NCBI GenBank assembly: GCA_017613735.1
Contig: JAGADF010000001.1
Span: forward strand, 46,961 to 110,960
Direction: 5' to 3'
Length of the DNA stretch: 64,000 nucleotides
Source: Clostridia bacterium
GTDB lineage: Bacteria; Bacillota; Clostridia; Oscillospirales; Acutalibacteraceae
In this document: piece after piece, positions 16,366 through 26,174 of the stretch
Position numbering within the stretch: position 1 is the stretch's first letter
How the letters are laid out: each line of letters starts with the position of its first letter
Program-made: the position numbers and the translations under genes
The notes under the pieces: generated by a model
The model's database searches: none
What the model was told of the DNA's origin: nothing
What the model saw: only the letters and a program-made list of their open reading frames with translations

Positions 16366-18054
16366 ATGGGAAGAAACATAGTTTTTCCGGGCAGTGTCTG
16401 CGGAAGATTGTTAAGCGCGGGTATCATCAATGAGGATCAGATTGACGAGGCGCTTGACATACAGAAAACCAACAAGGCTCTTATAGGAACAATCCTTGTA
16501 GAACTTGGTTATTGCACTGAAGAAGATATTGCACAGGTTCTTGCTGAAAAGACATTTACAAAGTATGTCTCAATAAACGATATTGGCGTTAACATGGCTG
16601 TTGCGAGCCTTGTTTCGCCTGAAATGGCGGTTCGTAACAACGTGCTTCCTCTGTTTGAGGAGGACGGTACGCTTTATGTCGCGATGAAGAACCCCAATGA
16701 CATTATCACGATAGACGACCTTAAGCGTATTACGGGTTATGAGATTAAACCCCTGGTCGCTACCGACTCGGAGCTTAGCGCCGCTATTGAGAATTATGTC
16801 AATTCCAGCTCAAACCTCAACAATTTCTATGATGAAGAGGAATCCGAAGAGGGCGAAGACGACGAAGAACTTTCGCTTGACGATAAGCCTGCGGTTCAGC
16901 TTGTAAATCAGGTTATCAACAATTCCGTAAGAGCCGGCGCATCCGACGTTCATATGGAAGCTCTTGAAAAGTATATGAGAGTCCGTTTCAGAATCGACGG
17001 CGTTCTTCAGGAGGTTATGACAAATCCCCTGAAGATATACAATTCGGCGGTTTCCCGTGTTAAGGTTATAGGCGGTATGGATATCGCCGAAAAGCGTATC
17101 CCTCAGGACGGACGTGCAACGGTACGTTTTGACGACAGAACATTTGATATACGTATTGCTACTCTTCCCACGGTTTACGGTGAGAAGATAGTTATGCGTC
17201 TTTTGGAAAGACGTAACGAGTCGTTGAGACTTAAAGACATTCATTTCTCAAAGCGTCAGGAAGCGAGATTTGTCGACGCGATTCATAAGCCCTACGGATT
17301 CATCCTTGTTACAGGGCCTACGGGTTCCGGTAAATCGACTACGCTTTATGCGACGCTTGCGGAAATCAGTACAAACGAAAAGAACACAATTACGCTTGAA
17401 GACCCTGTTGAGCGTCGTATGGCAGGTATTAACCAGGTTCAGATGAACAACAGAGCAGGTATGACATTCTCCGCAGGTCTTCGTTCTATCCTCCGAAGCG
17501 ACCCCGATATCGTAATGGTCGGTGAGATTCGTGACTCCGAGACTGCGAAAATCGCTATCGAGGCTGCTCTTACAGGACACTTGGTTCTTTCGACACTGCA
17601 TACAAACGACGCGCCGACGGCTATTACCCGTCTTGAAGAGATGGGCGTTGAGCCGTTCCTTACGGCTTCGTCGCTTGTAGGCGTTCTTGCCCAGAGACTT
17701 TTGAGAAAGCTCTGCAAGAACTGTAAAGAGCCCTATACTCTTTCAAAAGAGGAAGTTGCGAACATTCTTCCCGACTTCCCGTTTGACGAATATCCGGACA
17801 AAAACGAGTTCACATTCTATGAGCCCAGCGGCTGCCTGACCTGTAACAATACGGGTTATAAAGGCCGTCAGGCGGTATTTGAATTCCTTACGGTTACGGA
17901 AGAAATGCGTCAGCTTATTCTTAAGCGCGCAACAGGCCTTGACATCAAGAAACTTGCTCAGAGTCAGGGTATGCTTACACTTCGCCAGGATGCTATGTAT
18001 AAAGTAATCGAAGGCGAAACATCAATTGAAGAAATGCTTCGTGTTGTTGTTTAA
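16366..18054 (+). CDS. pilB: PilB/GspE extension ATPase
   Basis: 562 residues; ATG after GAAAGGCGAG. The N-terminal MshEN/GSPII_E domain (residues ~1-150, with LVELGYCTEEDIAQVLAEK) may bind cyclic-di-GMP in relatives. Next comes the ATPase core: Walker A GPTGSGKST at 317-325, Walker B IVMVGEIRDSETA, His box LVLSTLHTND. A zinc-binding four-Cys module follows (CKNC...CLTC). An acidic linker (DEEESEEGEDDEELS) joins the domains. PilB powers pilus assembly in the cytoplasm. Full length and intact. Confidence 0.93.
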   Translation: MGRNIVFPGSVCGRLLSAGIINEDQIDEALDIQKTNKALIGTILVELGYCTEEDIAQVLAEKTFTKYVSINDIGVNMAVASLVSPEMAVRNNVLPLFEEDGTLYVAMKNPNDIITIDDLKRITGYEIKPLVATDSELSAAIENYVNSSSNLNNFYDEEESEEGEDDEELSLDDKPAVQLVNQVINNSVRAGASDVHMEALEKYMRVRFRIDGVLQEVMTNPLKIYNSAVSRVKVIGGMDIAEKRIPQDGRATVRFDDRTFDIRIATLPTVYGEKIVMRLLERRNESLRLKDIHFSKRQEARFVDAIHKPYGFILVTGPTGSGKSTTLYATLAEISTNEKNTITLEDPVERRMAGINQVQMNNRAGMTFSAGLRSILRSDPDIVMVGEIRDSETAKIAIEAALTGHLVLSTLHTNDAPTAITRLEEMGVEPFLTASSLVGVLAQRLLRKLCKNCKEPYTLSKEEVANILPDFPFDEYPDKNEFTFYEPSGCLTCNNTGYKGRQAVFEFLTVTEEMRQLILKRATGLDIKKLAQSQGMLTLRQDAMYKVIEGETSIEEMLRVVV

Positions 18055-18089
18055 GATTTTTTAAAATCCTAATTCACGAGGGAGTGAAC

Positions 18090-19910
18090 GTGTATATGAA
18101 AACAGGAAAAAGAATAAAGTTCAATCCTAAAAGTGGTATGGCTTTACCGGCAGTAATTGTCATTTTATTGATAGTTTCACTGCTCGGTACGGCTATGTAT
18201 GCCTACAGCTATGACAGCCTCAAAGCTATTAGATATGCTTCAAATGCAAAGAAGGCGGATTACCTTGCGCGCTCAGGCGTTGAGGCCGCCGCTTTTGCAT
18301 ATCAGATGGTTGAAGATAACGACCTGCATGTTTCTTCCGTGGCACCCTTCCTTACGGCTGCAGGTGTGAACGGTGCAGAGATTACTTCAAATGAGGTTTA
18401 TCTTGTCTGGGCAGGTCCGAGATCGGGAGAAGACACAACAAGCGGAGGATATAAATTTGTAACCAAAGAACAAAAGAGTTCTTATGAAGAGAGAAACATA
18501 ATAGGTTTTTATACGGTTACAATGAAAAACGTCAGCAAGACGGAAAGCATTACGTTGAAGAGCTATTTGGAGGATGGCACTTCAACAACCGGTTCAGAAC
18601 CAAAAAGTATTTCAAGTAATATCAAATTAATTACAGCAAAAGGTGTGGCAGGCGACGCAACAAAAACAATGAAGGGCTGGATTTCCGACGCTACGGTCAG
18701 CAGCAGCCTTTACTACGGAGCCAACGGCATTATAGACGGTGCTTACACCGATGAAGTTTCAAATAGTTACAATGCGAAAACACAGGGAACCGAAAAGTTA
18801 ATAAAAGCAGGCCAATATACACATACAAGCAATATCCAGATGAAGTTTAAATGGTTGAGCGCGCTTGGAATACAGCCAATAACTCTTTCAAGCGGAACAA
18901 GGACAATTCCCTTCGGAGTTGCTTACTCTGCCGGCAATATGATTCTTGAAAAGCCTGACGATACGGGTGTAATTCAGTTGGCAGGCGGTCAGACAGTAAC
19001 AGATGAGAGCGGAAATTCAACTACATACGCTGGCCAGGATAATCTTGTTTCGTTTGTTTCACTTGAAAATATATTTGTCCGCGCCGGAATTAATGCAGAA
19101 TCGGCATCGGGCTATTTTAACAATTTAACTTTAAAAGGTAAGACTATTGTTATTGACGGCGATGTCGAAATGTCGGCATATGGCGTAGGACTCACAAAGA
19201 ACAATGCACTTACATGGAGTACGAATTCAACCCTTTACAGCGATTTGAGCAATGCCAAATACAGGTACGGTACAGTTTCCATCTGTTCTCTTGACGGTTA
19301 TTCGGCGAGAAACGGCTATACGGAGGCACCGTACAACTATGCATCATCCGGAAAGGTCTTCTTCGGAGGTAATGTTTATGTAAATATTACTATGCCGAAT
19401 GTTGGAACATACCGTTACAGAGCTTTTTCAGCGGGCGATGTGTATTACTTCGATTCAAAATATCAGATTGCGCATCAATATAATGCGAATATGATTGACA
19501 CCACCGGCGGTAAGACAGTAACGACCGGCAGCATTGATTTGTTTAGATATTTCCTTGAGAAATCAATAGCTACAAACAGGTATTCAAAAAATGTTTTAAA
19601 CCGATTTGCAAATATAATTGAATTCTATTACGGCAATACAGACACTTCCGGTGATAATTCAACTGATGAAAAGCCGAATCAGCGCATAATAACGGTTACC
19701 GAAGGTACAAAAAAATATGCGGTCGGTCTTTACGTCAAGTATGAGATTACTGACGGCACCGATATACTGACAAGCAATGGAAAAATAACTTATGACGCTA
19801 TGAGAAAAATAAGCGAAAAATCACCGTATAACGATTCGCTTACCGAGATGGTTCCGCCGAGTGCTTCTAATGCATCAGCATTGCACTGGGGCGAACCAAG
19901 TAACGATTAA
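18090..19910 (+). CDS. PilX/GspK-like minor prepilin, large
   Basis: 606 residues. GTG at 18090 lies 5 nt after GAGGGAG; ATG at 18096 is an alternative. A prepilin-type signal ends KSG at residue 16, followed by MALPAVIVILLIVSLLGT; the usual Glu at +5 is Ala, a feature shared with GspK and PilX-type tip pseudopilins. The long C-terminal part is beta-rich with a filamentous/bactofilin-like flavour (TLKGKTIVIDGDVEMSAYGVG), so may form a parallel beta-helix. Such proteins cap or prime the pilus tip. Directly followed by the giant prepilin with a 24-bp gap. Much larger than Gram-negative PilX (~200 residues). Confidence 0.7.
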   Translation: MYMKTGKRIKFNPKSGMALPAVIVILLIVSLLGTAMYAYSYDSLKAIRYASNAKKADYLARSGVEAAAFAYQMVEDNDLHVSSVAPFLTAAGVNGAEITSNEVYLVWAGPRSGEDTTSGGYKFVTKEQKSSYEERNIIGFYTVTMKNVSKTESITLKSYLEDGTSTTGSEPKSISSNIKLITAKGVAGDATKTMKGWISDATVSSSLYYGANGIIDGAYTDEVSNSYNAKTQGTEKLIKAGQYTHTSNIQMKFKWLSALGIQPITLSSGTRTIPFGVAYSAGNMILEKPDDTGVIQLAGGQTVTDESGNSTTYAGQDNLVSFVSLENIFVRAGINAESASGYFNNLTLKGKTIVIDGDVEMSAYGVGLTKNNALTWSTNSTLYSDLSNAKYRYGTVSICSLDGYSARNGYTEAPYNYASSGKVFFGGNVYVNITMPNVGTYRYRAFSAGDVYYFDSKYQIAHQYNANMIDTTGGKTVTTGSIDLFRYFLEKSIATNRYSKNVLNRFANIIEFYYGNTDTSGDNSTDEKPNQRIITVTEGTKKYAVGLYVKYEITDGTDILTSNGKITYDAMRKISEKSPYNDSLTEMVPPSASNASALHWGEPSND

Positions 19911-19934
19911 CTAAGGTAAAAAGGAGTGAGATTG

Positions 19935-22900
19935 GTGAGCAGACAGGTAAAAACAATTAAATCAAGACTTTCCTCAAAACGCGGCATGACGCTTGTTGAG
20001 GTTCTTGTAGCTCTGTCTATTTTGATGTTGATTATATTCACTTTTACGCCGCTTTTTGCAAGTTATATCGGTAATATACGCAGATCAGGCGAAGAGACAA
20101 GAAAGACATACAAAAAAGCAAGTCTTATGGAACGTCTTCTTGCTAACAGCGGTAAAAATGACGGCAGCTATGAATCTATAGTTAATAACGTTCCGCTTAC
20201 TCTTACCGTCAGCGGCAAATCGGTTTCTTTCGGTACGGCGACGGGTAATGTCGGTGAGCTTAACGGTAAATATATTACAACGGACGCCGATAATGAAGGA
20301 AGCACACAGGATTATGTAACTTTCCTGACAGGTGATAAGAGCCTTAAGATGGTTTGTTTCCCGACATCTCTTTCGGACGACTTCCTTGAAAAAACAATTA
20401 CGGTTGTTCCAATTGGATTTAATTTTAAGCTTACTGACAGCGGTAAAATTGATACGACAAAATTCGTTATCAGACATACAAATTCTTCCGGCGAGGAAGT
20501 TGACGTAGCCAGTAATTATTATGTAATTGACGAAAATCCGTTTATTACGGGCGGAACATCAATTGACGATCCGGAAGCTACAATTTGTGTAAAGATTAAG
20601 TTCTACGGCGCAAATGAGACAATATGCTTCCAGAATTCACCGCTTCACATCTATTATACAGGTAATAAAGATGGTACCAAGTCGGTAACCGTTGAAATAA
20701 CTGCGCCGAAAATTATAATGGTCGGCGAAAAAGCTCACGACGGCTCTAACGACGGTAAGGGCAGTTATTATTACTATGCGACATCCGGCGTTGAGCCCGA
20801 AACCGGAAAAATGGATATTATCGCAAAGCAGATGGGCACAGGTTCCGACGGCTACGGTACAGGATCCGAAGCATCATCCATCCGTCTTGTATCCGCCATG
20901 AACGATGTTGAATGGGTCGAAAAGGGTAAAGGCGATGACGGCGAAGGCGGCGTCAACGAATACGGCTATTACATTATGGGCGGTGACGCCGGTCAGGTAC
21001 GTCGTTTCTGGCGTCAGGGCACAAGTCAGAGACCCGGAAACTATTACTGGGACGGTGATAATCTCGGTCAATATGACAGATATTATTACATTACCAGCAG
21101 CAACAGGGCGGACAGCTCAAGTTATGAAAATATAAATCAGACAAAAACTACTCAAGCGCAGTTTAAGAGTATTTTCCGCTCAGGTCAGGGTTCTTATGAT
21201 TACAACGGAGTCAGCGGCGCAAACGTCCTTTCGGATTCCGAAATCACAACTCTTTATGAGTATAAGATGATTACATCTAACTACTATACGGCGAATGTTA
21301 CCAAAGACGATACCTATATAACGTCTATCGGCAGAATACTTTCGCTGAAAAACGGCAGCAATGAATACCGTTATGCCGGCAACGGCACAGATCTTTATGA
21401 TCAGCCCAAGGGACTTTTTACAAGTTTCGTTGGTTTCCGCCAGACGGCAAACGGCTTTTTGAGGACCTCAATGGCGCCGAACAACCAGTATTCCAAGATT
21501 GATGCGGACGGTTATATTGAGGCTACAAACTACGAGTATCAGACATCAAGAGGCGCCGAGATAAACGACAAATCACTTATTACCATTACATCCGTCGGTG
21601 CTATTCAGATTAATAAAACAAACAATTCCGAACACAGCTACTATAATTCCACTCAAAGCTCGGTACTTAACAGAGACCAGCTTTATCCTGAACAGTCTTA
21701 TACGCTTTACTGCGGTTATATTCCCGCTGTTGTTGATACATGGGGCTGGAAGACAAAGAATATCGGATCGCTTCTTTACAATAACTACAGTATGTGGTTT
21801 CACACAAGTACACTTGGCATAGCGACAGACGGCGAATACTGGTATCCTGTCGGTAAATTCGGCGACACCCATACCTCTTCCGCTACCTCTTCGGAGGACT
21901 ATGCTCTTTCAAGCACTGTATTCGGCAACAATCCGACGTGGAGCGCGCTTCTTAACTACGGAACCAATCCGAGTCTTTATCCATTTGGCAATACACAGAC
22001 AACGATAACAACCACCAATGCTACGCCTACGGGTAAGTATATAGGTAAACATCAGTTCCAGATTGTATTTGAATATAAAAAAATGTTAGGTGGATCCGCG
22101 ACAACAACAGAGACACCCACCACAAAAAATACCGTATACGAGTCAGAAAGACAAAAATTCTGTACAGGTACCGGAACCTCGCCTCTGGAAATAAAACAGT
22201 TTATTGTTGACGGTACTAATACTAACATTAATGATCGCACACTCGCCAACGGCACACAGTATACGGTAAATCTGCCGGGAGGCGGAACATGTGTTGTCAA
22301 GCTCGATATTGAAAGTGCATGGACAGGCAAAACGTGGAGGCTTATTTTCCCTGAAGAAATCAGAGAAACAGAATACAAAGAAGAAACCACTACAACAACA
22401 GGCTATATAAGATACTACGGTCCGACAAGCGACGGCTCAGGCTTTTCAACCCAGCCGAGCGATGTTACAAATGCCACTCTTACAAAGAGGAGTTTCATTG
22501 GTACCGCGCTCCCGCAGGAGGGCAACGACTACTATATGTCTGCAGGTCACGAGGTTGACATTACAATCGGCTATCTTTCACAGCCTTATGCAATAGGTGT
22601 TCAGAATCCTGCAACGCCTCAGGTATCCGGTCTTTCGGGACTTGATTCCAATGCTGCTTCGGAAAGATATTTCAAAAAGTATGATGATGTCATTGCGGGC
22701 GGTCAGTTTAACCACTCGTTCTTCTCGGGCGGCCTTCGCGACAATGTTACTATGCTTGATGTAAAGAGTTATCACGATGACATTACCGGAAACAACCTGT
22801 CGCTGGCTGTAGGCTATTCGTTAAGTTACATGGCTAACGATAACGCTTACTTGACAAGGCTCGGTCATGTAATGAACAACGGCATGGTTTATATAAGGGC

Positions 22901-24050
22901 AACAGGCAACGGCGTAGCAAGTGATGACGAGGGACTTATGGAATCCGGCAAAGGCTGGTCGCTAAAACAGGAAACCAATGTATTCCATCAGTTCTATGGT
23001 ATTGATCAGTATAACAGTTCGGCTAATCTTATTGCTGCAAAAGGCTGGAATACACAGTACCACAGAAATTATTTCAATATTACGTCAGATTCCAATAAGG
23101 CGCCTCAGAACAATTATTCGCCTAATTTCCTTTCGGATTATAAGGCAGATGGCAGCAGAAAAAATAAGTTCTACGGTAATAACAAAGTCGGTACGAACTG
23201 TCATCCTTTGGCTGACACTCAGGTTAATACGGTTAACTGGGGTATGACTTGGGATACCAAGACTCAAGCAATGTGGGGCACCGAAAACGGTACGTTGCTT
23301 AGCTGGGCTTATGACTACGAAAAGGTTTCCCAGGGAGATTATGAGGATTCAAAGATTACCGGCGTTCGCAAAGAGTTTGAAAGTTTTTTGTGGGCTGATA
23401 GATACGGTTCTGTTGTAGGCACCGATAACGTAATAAATACGGTTACCGGAGCAGGCTACGGTCATTATGACTTCAGCACTCAGGCTGTAAACAGCACTAC
23501 ATTTACAACGAATAAGTTTATCTCAGTTCTTGCGAGTGTCAACAATGTTCTTTACGCTGATGACTATTGGGTAGCAGTAGGTGACCAGAGCGGCAGAGAT
23601 CCTAAGGACTATTGCGGAAATGCATCTTGCTACAGTGCCGCAGGCGCGGGCAGCTTTATCAATGTTAAGTTTGATAACGGCGGCCTGATAACTTGGAAGG
23701 CCATAAAGGTTTCAGACGACTGGATAAACTTTATTTCGGTTGAATACTGCGAAGGCATCTGGTACGCCATGGGATATTTTGATACAAATCATAACGGCGA
23801 ACAGGATACCGGAGAAGACTGCGTAATGTATTACGCGCTTGATCCTTCTAAAGCATCTGCGAATACCACGACTGGAAGCGACGGATTGTATTCGGGTGAA
23901 TATGACGGCGGCTGGCGCAGAGCATCAACAAGAAACTCTGCAAGCTCAACTGATTACACCACATCTGATACAAAAGCTTTGCGTGTAATCAGCGGAACCA
24001 TTACCGCATTTGAGCTTCAGGGTATTAACTCAATGGCAAGTCAAGGTTAA
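19935..24050 (+). CDS. giant type IV prepilin, putative tip adhesin
   Basis: 1371 residues, about seven to ten times a normal pilin. GTG at 19935 lies 8 nt after AAGGAG; GTG 19926 and TTG 19932 are too close. A class III signal SSKRG at residues 13-17 is followed by MTLVEVLVALSILMLI with Glu at +5, so a prepilin peptidase should cut it and it can insert in the pilus. The rest is extracellular, rich in Tyr, Asn, Thr and Gly. Near the C-terminus, segments such as YADDYWVAVGDQSG and YCEGIWYAMGYFDTNHNG look like beta-propeller/sialidase-type blades, one with a DxNxNGxxD calcium-loop pattern; this is resemblance only. A role as tip adhesin, as with PilY1 fused to a pilin, is inferred. No frameshift is seen. 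Confidence 0.75.
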   Translation: MSRQVKTIKSRLSSKRGMTLVEVLVALSILMLIIFTFTPLFASYIGNIRRSGEETRKTYKKASLMERLLANSGKNDGSYESIVNNVPLTLTVSGKSVSFGTATGNVGELNGKYITTDADNEGSTQDYVTFLTGDKSLKMVCFPTSLSDDFLEKTITVVPIGFNFKLTDSGKIDTTKFVIRHTNSSGEEVDVASNYYVIDENPFITGGTSIDDPEATICVKIKFYGANETICFQNSPLHIYYTGNKDGTKSVTVEITAPKIIMVGEKAHDGSNDGKGSYYYYATSGVEPETGKMDIIAKQMGTGSDGYGTGSEASSIRLVSAMNDVEWVEKGKGDDGEGGVNEYGYYIMGGDAGQVRRFWRQGTSQRPGNYYWDGDNLGQYDRYYYITSSNRADSSSYENINQTKTTQAQFKSIFRSGQGSYDYNGVSGANVLSDSEITTLYEYKMITSNYYTANVTKDDTYITSIGRILSLKNGSNEYRYAGNGTDLYDQPKGLFTSFVGFRQTANGFLRTSMAPNNQYSKIDADGYIEATNYEYQTSRGAEINDKSLITITSVGAIQINKTNNSEHSYYNSTQSSVLNRDQLYPEQSYTLYCGYIPAVVDTWGWKTKNIGSLLYNNYSMWFHTSTLGIATDGEYWYPVGKFGDTHTSSATSSEDYALSSTVFGNNPTWSALLNYGTNPSLYPFGNTQTTITTTNATPTGKYIGKHQFQIVFEYKKMLGGSATTTETPTTKNTVYESERQKFCTGTGTSPLEIKQFIVDGTNTNINDRTLANGTQYTVNLPGGGTCVVKLDIESAWTGKTWRLIFPEEIRETEYKEETTTTTGYIRYYGPTSDGSGFSTQPSDVTNATLTKRSFIGTALPQEGNDYYMSAGHEVDITIGYLSQPYAIGVQNPATPQVSGLSGLDSNAASERYFKKYDDVIAGGQFNHSFFSGGLRDNVTMLDVKSYHDDITGNNLSLAVGYSLSYMANDNAYLTRLGHVMNNGMVYIRATGNGVASDDEGLMESGKGWSLKQETNVFHQFYGIDQYNSSANLIAAKGWNTQYHRNYFNITSDSNKAPQNNYSPNFLSDYKADGSRKNKFYGNNKVGTNCHPLADTQVNTVNWGMTWDTKTQAMWGTENGTLLSWAYDYEKVSQGDYEDSKITGVRKEFESFLWADRYGSVVGTDNVINTVTGAGYGHYDFSTQAVNSTTFTTNKFISVLASVNNVLYADDYWVAVGDQSGRDPKDYCGNASCYSAAGAGSFINVKFDNGGLITWKAIKVSDDWINFISVEYCEGIWYAMGYFDTNHNGEQDTGEDCVMYYALDPSKASANTTTGSDGLYSGEYDGGWRRASTRNSASSTDYTTSDTKALRVISGTITAFELQGINSMASQG

Positions 24051-24067
24051 TTATTATATTTAAAATG

Positions 24068-24094
24068 CTTGCTCACGCTTTTTGCGTGAGCAAG
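24068..24094 (+). terminator. strong hairpin after giant prepilin gene
   Basis: Perfect 11-bp stem CTTGCTCACGC (24068-24078) with GCGTGAGCAAG (24084-24094), TTTTT loop. No U-tract follows, so termination may be partial; the next prepilin gene has no obvious promoter in the gap, favouring readthrough. Confidence 0.55.
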
Positions 24095-24134
24095 TATAAA
24101 GTATTTAGGTTATCAGATTTAAGGGGAATGACCT

Positions 24135-25460
24135 ATGTTTTTTAAAGCTGTTGGAAAACTAAAGAGCGATAAAAGAGGTTTTACTCTCATGGAAATGATA
24201 GTAACCTTAACCATTATGCTTATTGCAAGCACTCTTGCAATAAACTTAATAATCCTCATTATTAAGAATTATCGCCGTGTAGAATACAGATGGATGATTC
24301 AGACGATTACCGAGTATGTCGCAAATTCGTTTTCAACAAATACAAATAGAGAAGCGTTCTGTACGGCTGACAGAGCCGAAATAATGTACGACGAAACCCT
24401 TGTGGACAACGTCGGCAGTACTACAGCGTTTTCATTGCCTTCATGTCCCGAGCTTGGTACAATTCAGTTTGACAGCGACCACAACATTTCCGTTAATCCT
24501 ACGCAAACCGATGAAAATCTGGAGCTTCTTAAGAACGGCTATATTTATCTTTTGACATTTGACAGGCATTTCTATCAGGTGAGCTACAGAGATTTGTTAA
24601 AAATAACGGAAAACAAGGATTCTGAAGGTAATGTTACGTCAACAACTATTACATGGAAACCTGAGGATGAAAAAGAGCCTATAAAACCTGTTTCAGACAT
24701 ACCAAGCGTCAAAACGGAACAGGATACTGATGTTGCGCTTGACGTATGGTTTGAAATCGCTTTGAATCCCCGCGCTTATGACAGTACTATCAATCAGGAA
24801 TCCGAAGGAGACCATGACAGTTATCTTGCAACTGCATTAACTGCATCTGTAAGCGGTCTGATACAGAATAAGGTTGATAATACAATTCAGGCATCAACAG
24901 ATTATGTTGTTTCCTTTAATCTCGATAATATGGATGGCGAAAACCAAAAGATTAATTTTGATCCTTCCACGAAGAGGTTATCAACTGAATATGCCGCAGG
25001 TTGGACTTATGCAAGTATTACTGCAACGGGTGAAAGTACAAATCTACCAACAGATGCTGAAAGAGTGGTCGTTCTTCAATCTGAAGGCGTTAATAAAGTT
25101 GAGGCTGAAAACATTTCAGCAAGAGCTAATGTTGTAAGGTATCATTCCGTTAATACAAAGAGGGATTTGTCTGATACAATAGGGGATACATATGTACCTT
25201 CTGTCAGCGGCACAGTTCCGTTCTGTTTCTTAACTTCGCTGACAATCGGTTTGGACAGACAGAGTCAGATTCTGGAACCGCTCCGTGATTTCAGAGACAC
25301 TGTTCTTCGCGGCAATACGGTCGGCGAATGGATGATTGATAAATATTATGACTGGTCACCGGCGTTTATAAGCCTGACTGAAAAAGCCCCCGCGCTTAAG
25401 GGCGCGTTCAGGCTTGCAGCCGAAGGACTCGCGGCGTTCGCAACAGTTGCTGTTGAATAA
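24135..25460 (+). CDS. PilW/ComGF-like minor prepilin, large
   Basis: 441 residues; ATG preceded by AAGGGGAATG. The prepilin signal SDKRG (residues 11-15) precedes FTLMEMIVTLTIMLIAST with Glu at +5. The remaining ~400 residues are a globular beta-rich domain with no motif I recognise. Likely a minor pilin joining the PilX-like and giant prepilin in a tip complex, by analogy with the PilVWX or GspIJK sets. It is the last of the three large prepilins and stands after a hairpin that could lower its level. Confidence 0.75.
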   Translation: MFFKAVGKLKSDKRGFTLMEMIVTLTIMLIASTLAINLIILIIKNYRRVEYRWMIQTITEYVANSFSTNTNREAFCTADRAEIMYDETLVDNVGSTTAFSLPSCPELGTIQFDSDHNISVNPTQTDENLELLKNGYIYLLTFDRHFYQVSYRDLLKITENKDSEGNVTSTTITWKPEDEKEPIKPVSDIPSVKTEQDTDVALDVWFEIALNPRAYDSTINQESEGDHDSYLATALTASVSGLIQNKVDNTIQASTDYVVSFNLDNMDGENQKINFDPSTKRLSTEYAAGWTYASITATGESTNLPTDAERVVVLQSEGVNKVEAENISARANVVRYHSVNTKRDLSDTIGDTYVPSVSGTVPFCFLTSLTIGLDRQSQILEPLRDFRDTVLRGNTVGEWMIDKYYDWSPAFISLTEKAPALKGAFRLAAEGLAAFATVAVE

Positions 25461-25483
25461 TATGAAATTTCAATAAAAAACTA

Positions 25484-25512
25484 TTGACAAATAAAGTTTT
25501 TTTGTTTATAAT
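25484..25512 (+). promoter_or_regulatory. consensus promoter of first pilA-like gene
   Basis: TTGACA (25484-25489), 17 bp, TATAAT (25507-25512): exact consensus in both boxes. Leader of about 55 nt before the ATG. Confidence 0.9.
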
Positions 25513-25574
25513 TATAGATACAGAGTTACGTTTTATTCACGGAAGCTTTGCAGTTTATAATTGGGGGCGTCTAT

Positions 25575-25973
25575 ATGTTCAGGCTGTTAAATAAAAAGGG
25601 CTTCACCCTCGTCGAACTAATGATAGTTGTCGTTATCCTTGGCATTTTGGTTGCTATTGCGATTCCGATTTATTCAATCGCCACGGAAAATGCAGAAAAG
25701 AAAACCTGTTTTGCGAATATGCGAATGATTACAAGTGCGTGCGTCCAGTATTATCTGGAGCATCAGAACTATGATGCGCTTATTTCTAATGATTTAGGTA
25801 ATGCTACGCTTCCGGCTGATTTTATGGATAAGTTTGATTTAAAGGGTGTTCCGACTTGTCCAAAGGGCGGAAAGTATGTGCTTGAACAAGGTAGTGTTGA
25901 TACTTCAATAAAGATAACCTGTACAGCAAACGGTGATTTTGAAGGTCATGGTGACTACCATCCCTCTGACTAA
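25575..25973 (+). CDS. major-pilin-like prepilin 1
   Basis: 132 residues; ATG at 25575 after TTGGGGGCG. Short signal MFRLLNKKG, then FTLVELMIVVVILGILVAIAIP with Glu at +5, a textbook type IVa pilin/PulG N-terminus. The head domain contains four Cys (KKTCFANMRM, ITSACVQ, VPTCPKGG, KITCTANG), likely giving two disulfides. It has its own consensus promoter, so is expressed strongly and independently of the assembly genes. Shares its first ~35 residues with the next gene but the head differs, suggesting alternative subunits. Confidence 0.88.
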   Translation: MFRLLNKKGFTLVELMIVVVILGILVAIAIPIYSIATENAEKKTCFANMRMITSACVQYYLEHQNYDALISNDLGNATLPADFMDKFDLKGVPTCPKGGKYVLEQGSVDTSIKITCTANGDFEGHGDYHPSD

Positions 25974-26037
25974 TTGTGAAAAATAGCTAAAAACAGTTGT
26001 TTTGATTTGTAAAAAGAGTAAAATGTTAAAAAAGCTC

Positions 26038-26066
26038 TTTACAAACGGGGATTATTGTGGTATATT
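26038..26066 (+). promoter_or_regulatory. promoter of second pilA-like gene
   Basis: TTTACA (26038-26043), 17 bp, TATATT (26061-26066), extended -10 TGG. Leader about 100 nt with a short GAGC/GCTC hairpin and AT-rich stretch before the ribosome site. Confidence 0.75.
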
Positions 26067-26174
26067 TTCAGTACAAAGTTACGGAATATTCCCGTTTCTT
26101 TTAAAAAGGTATATTGAGCAACAGGGCTCATTATATAATTAAAAATTTTTAATTTAAAAAAGGAGATGTACATC

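Noticed and set aside
25513-26174. Cyclic-di-GMP riboswitch upstream of the pilin genes
   Set aside because: No GEMM consensus (conserved GGGCAAACC and GACGCAAAGCC-like blocks) is visible in either leader.
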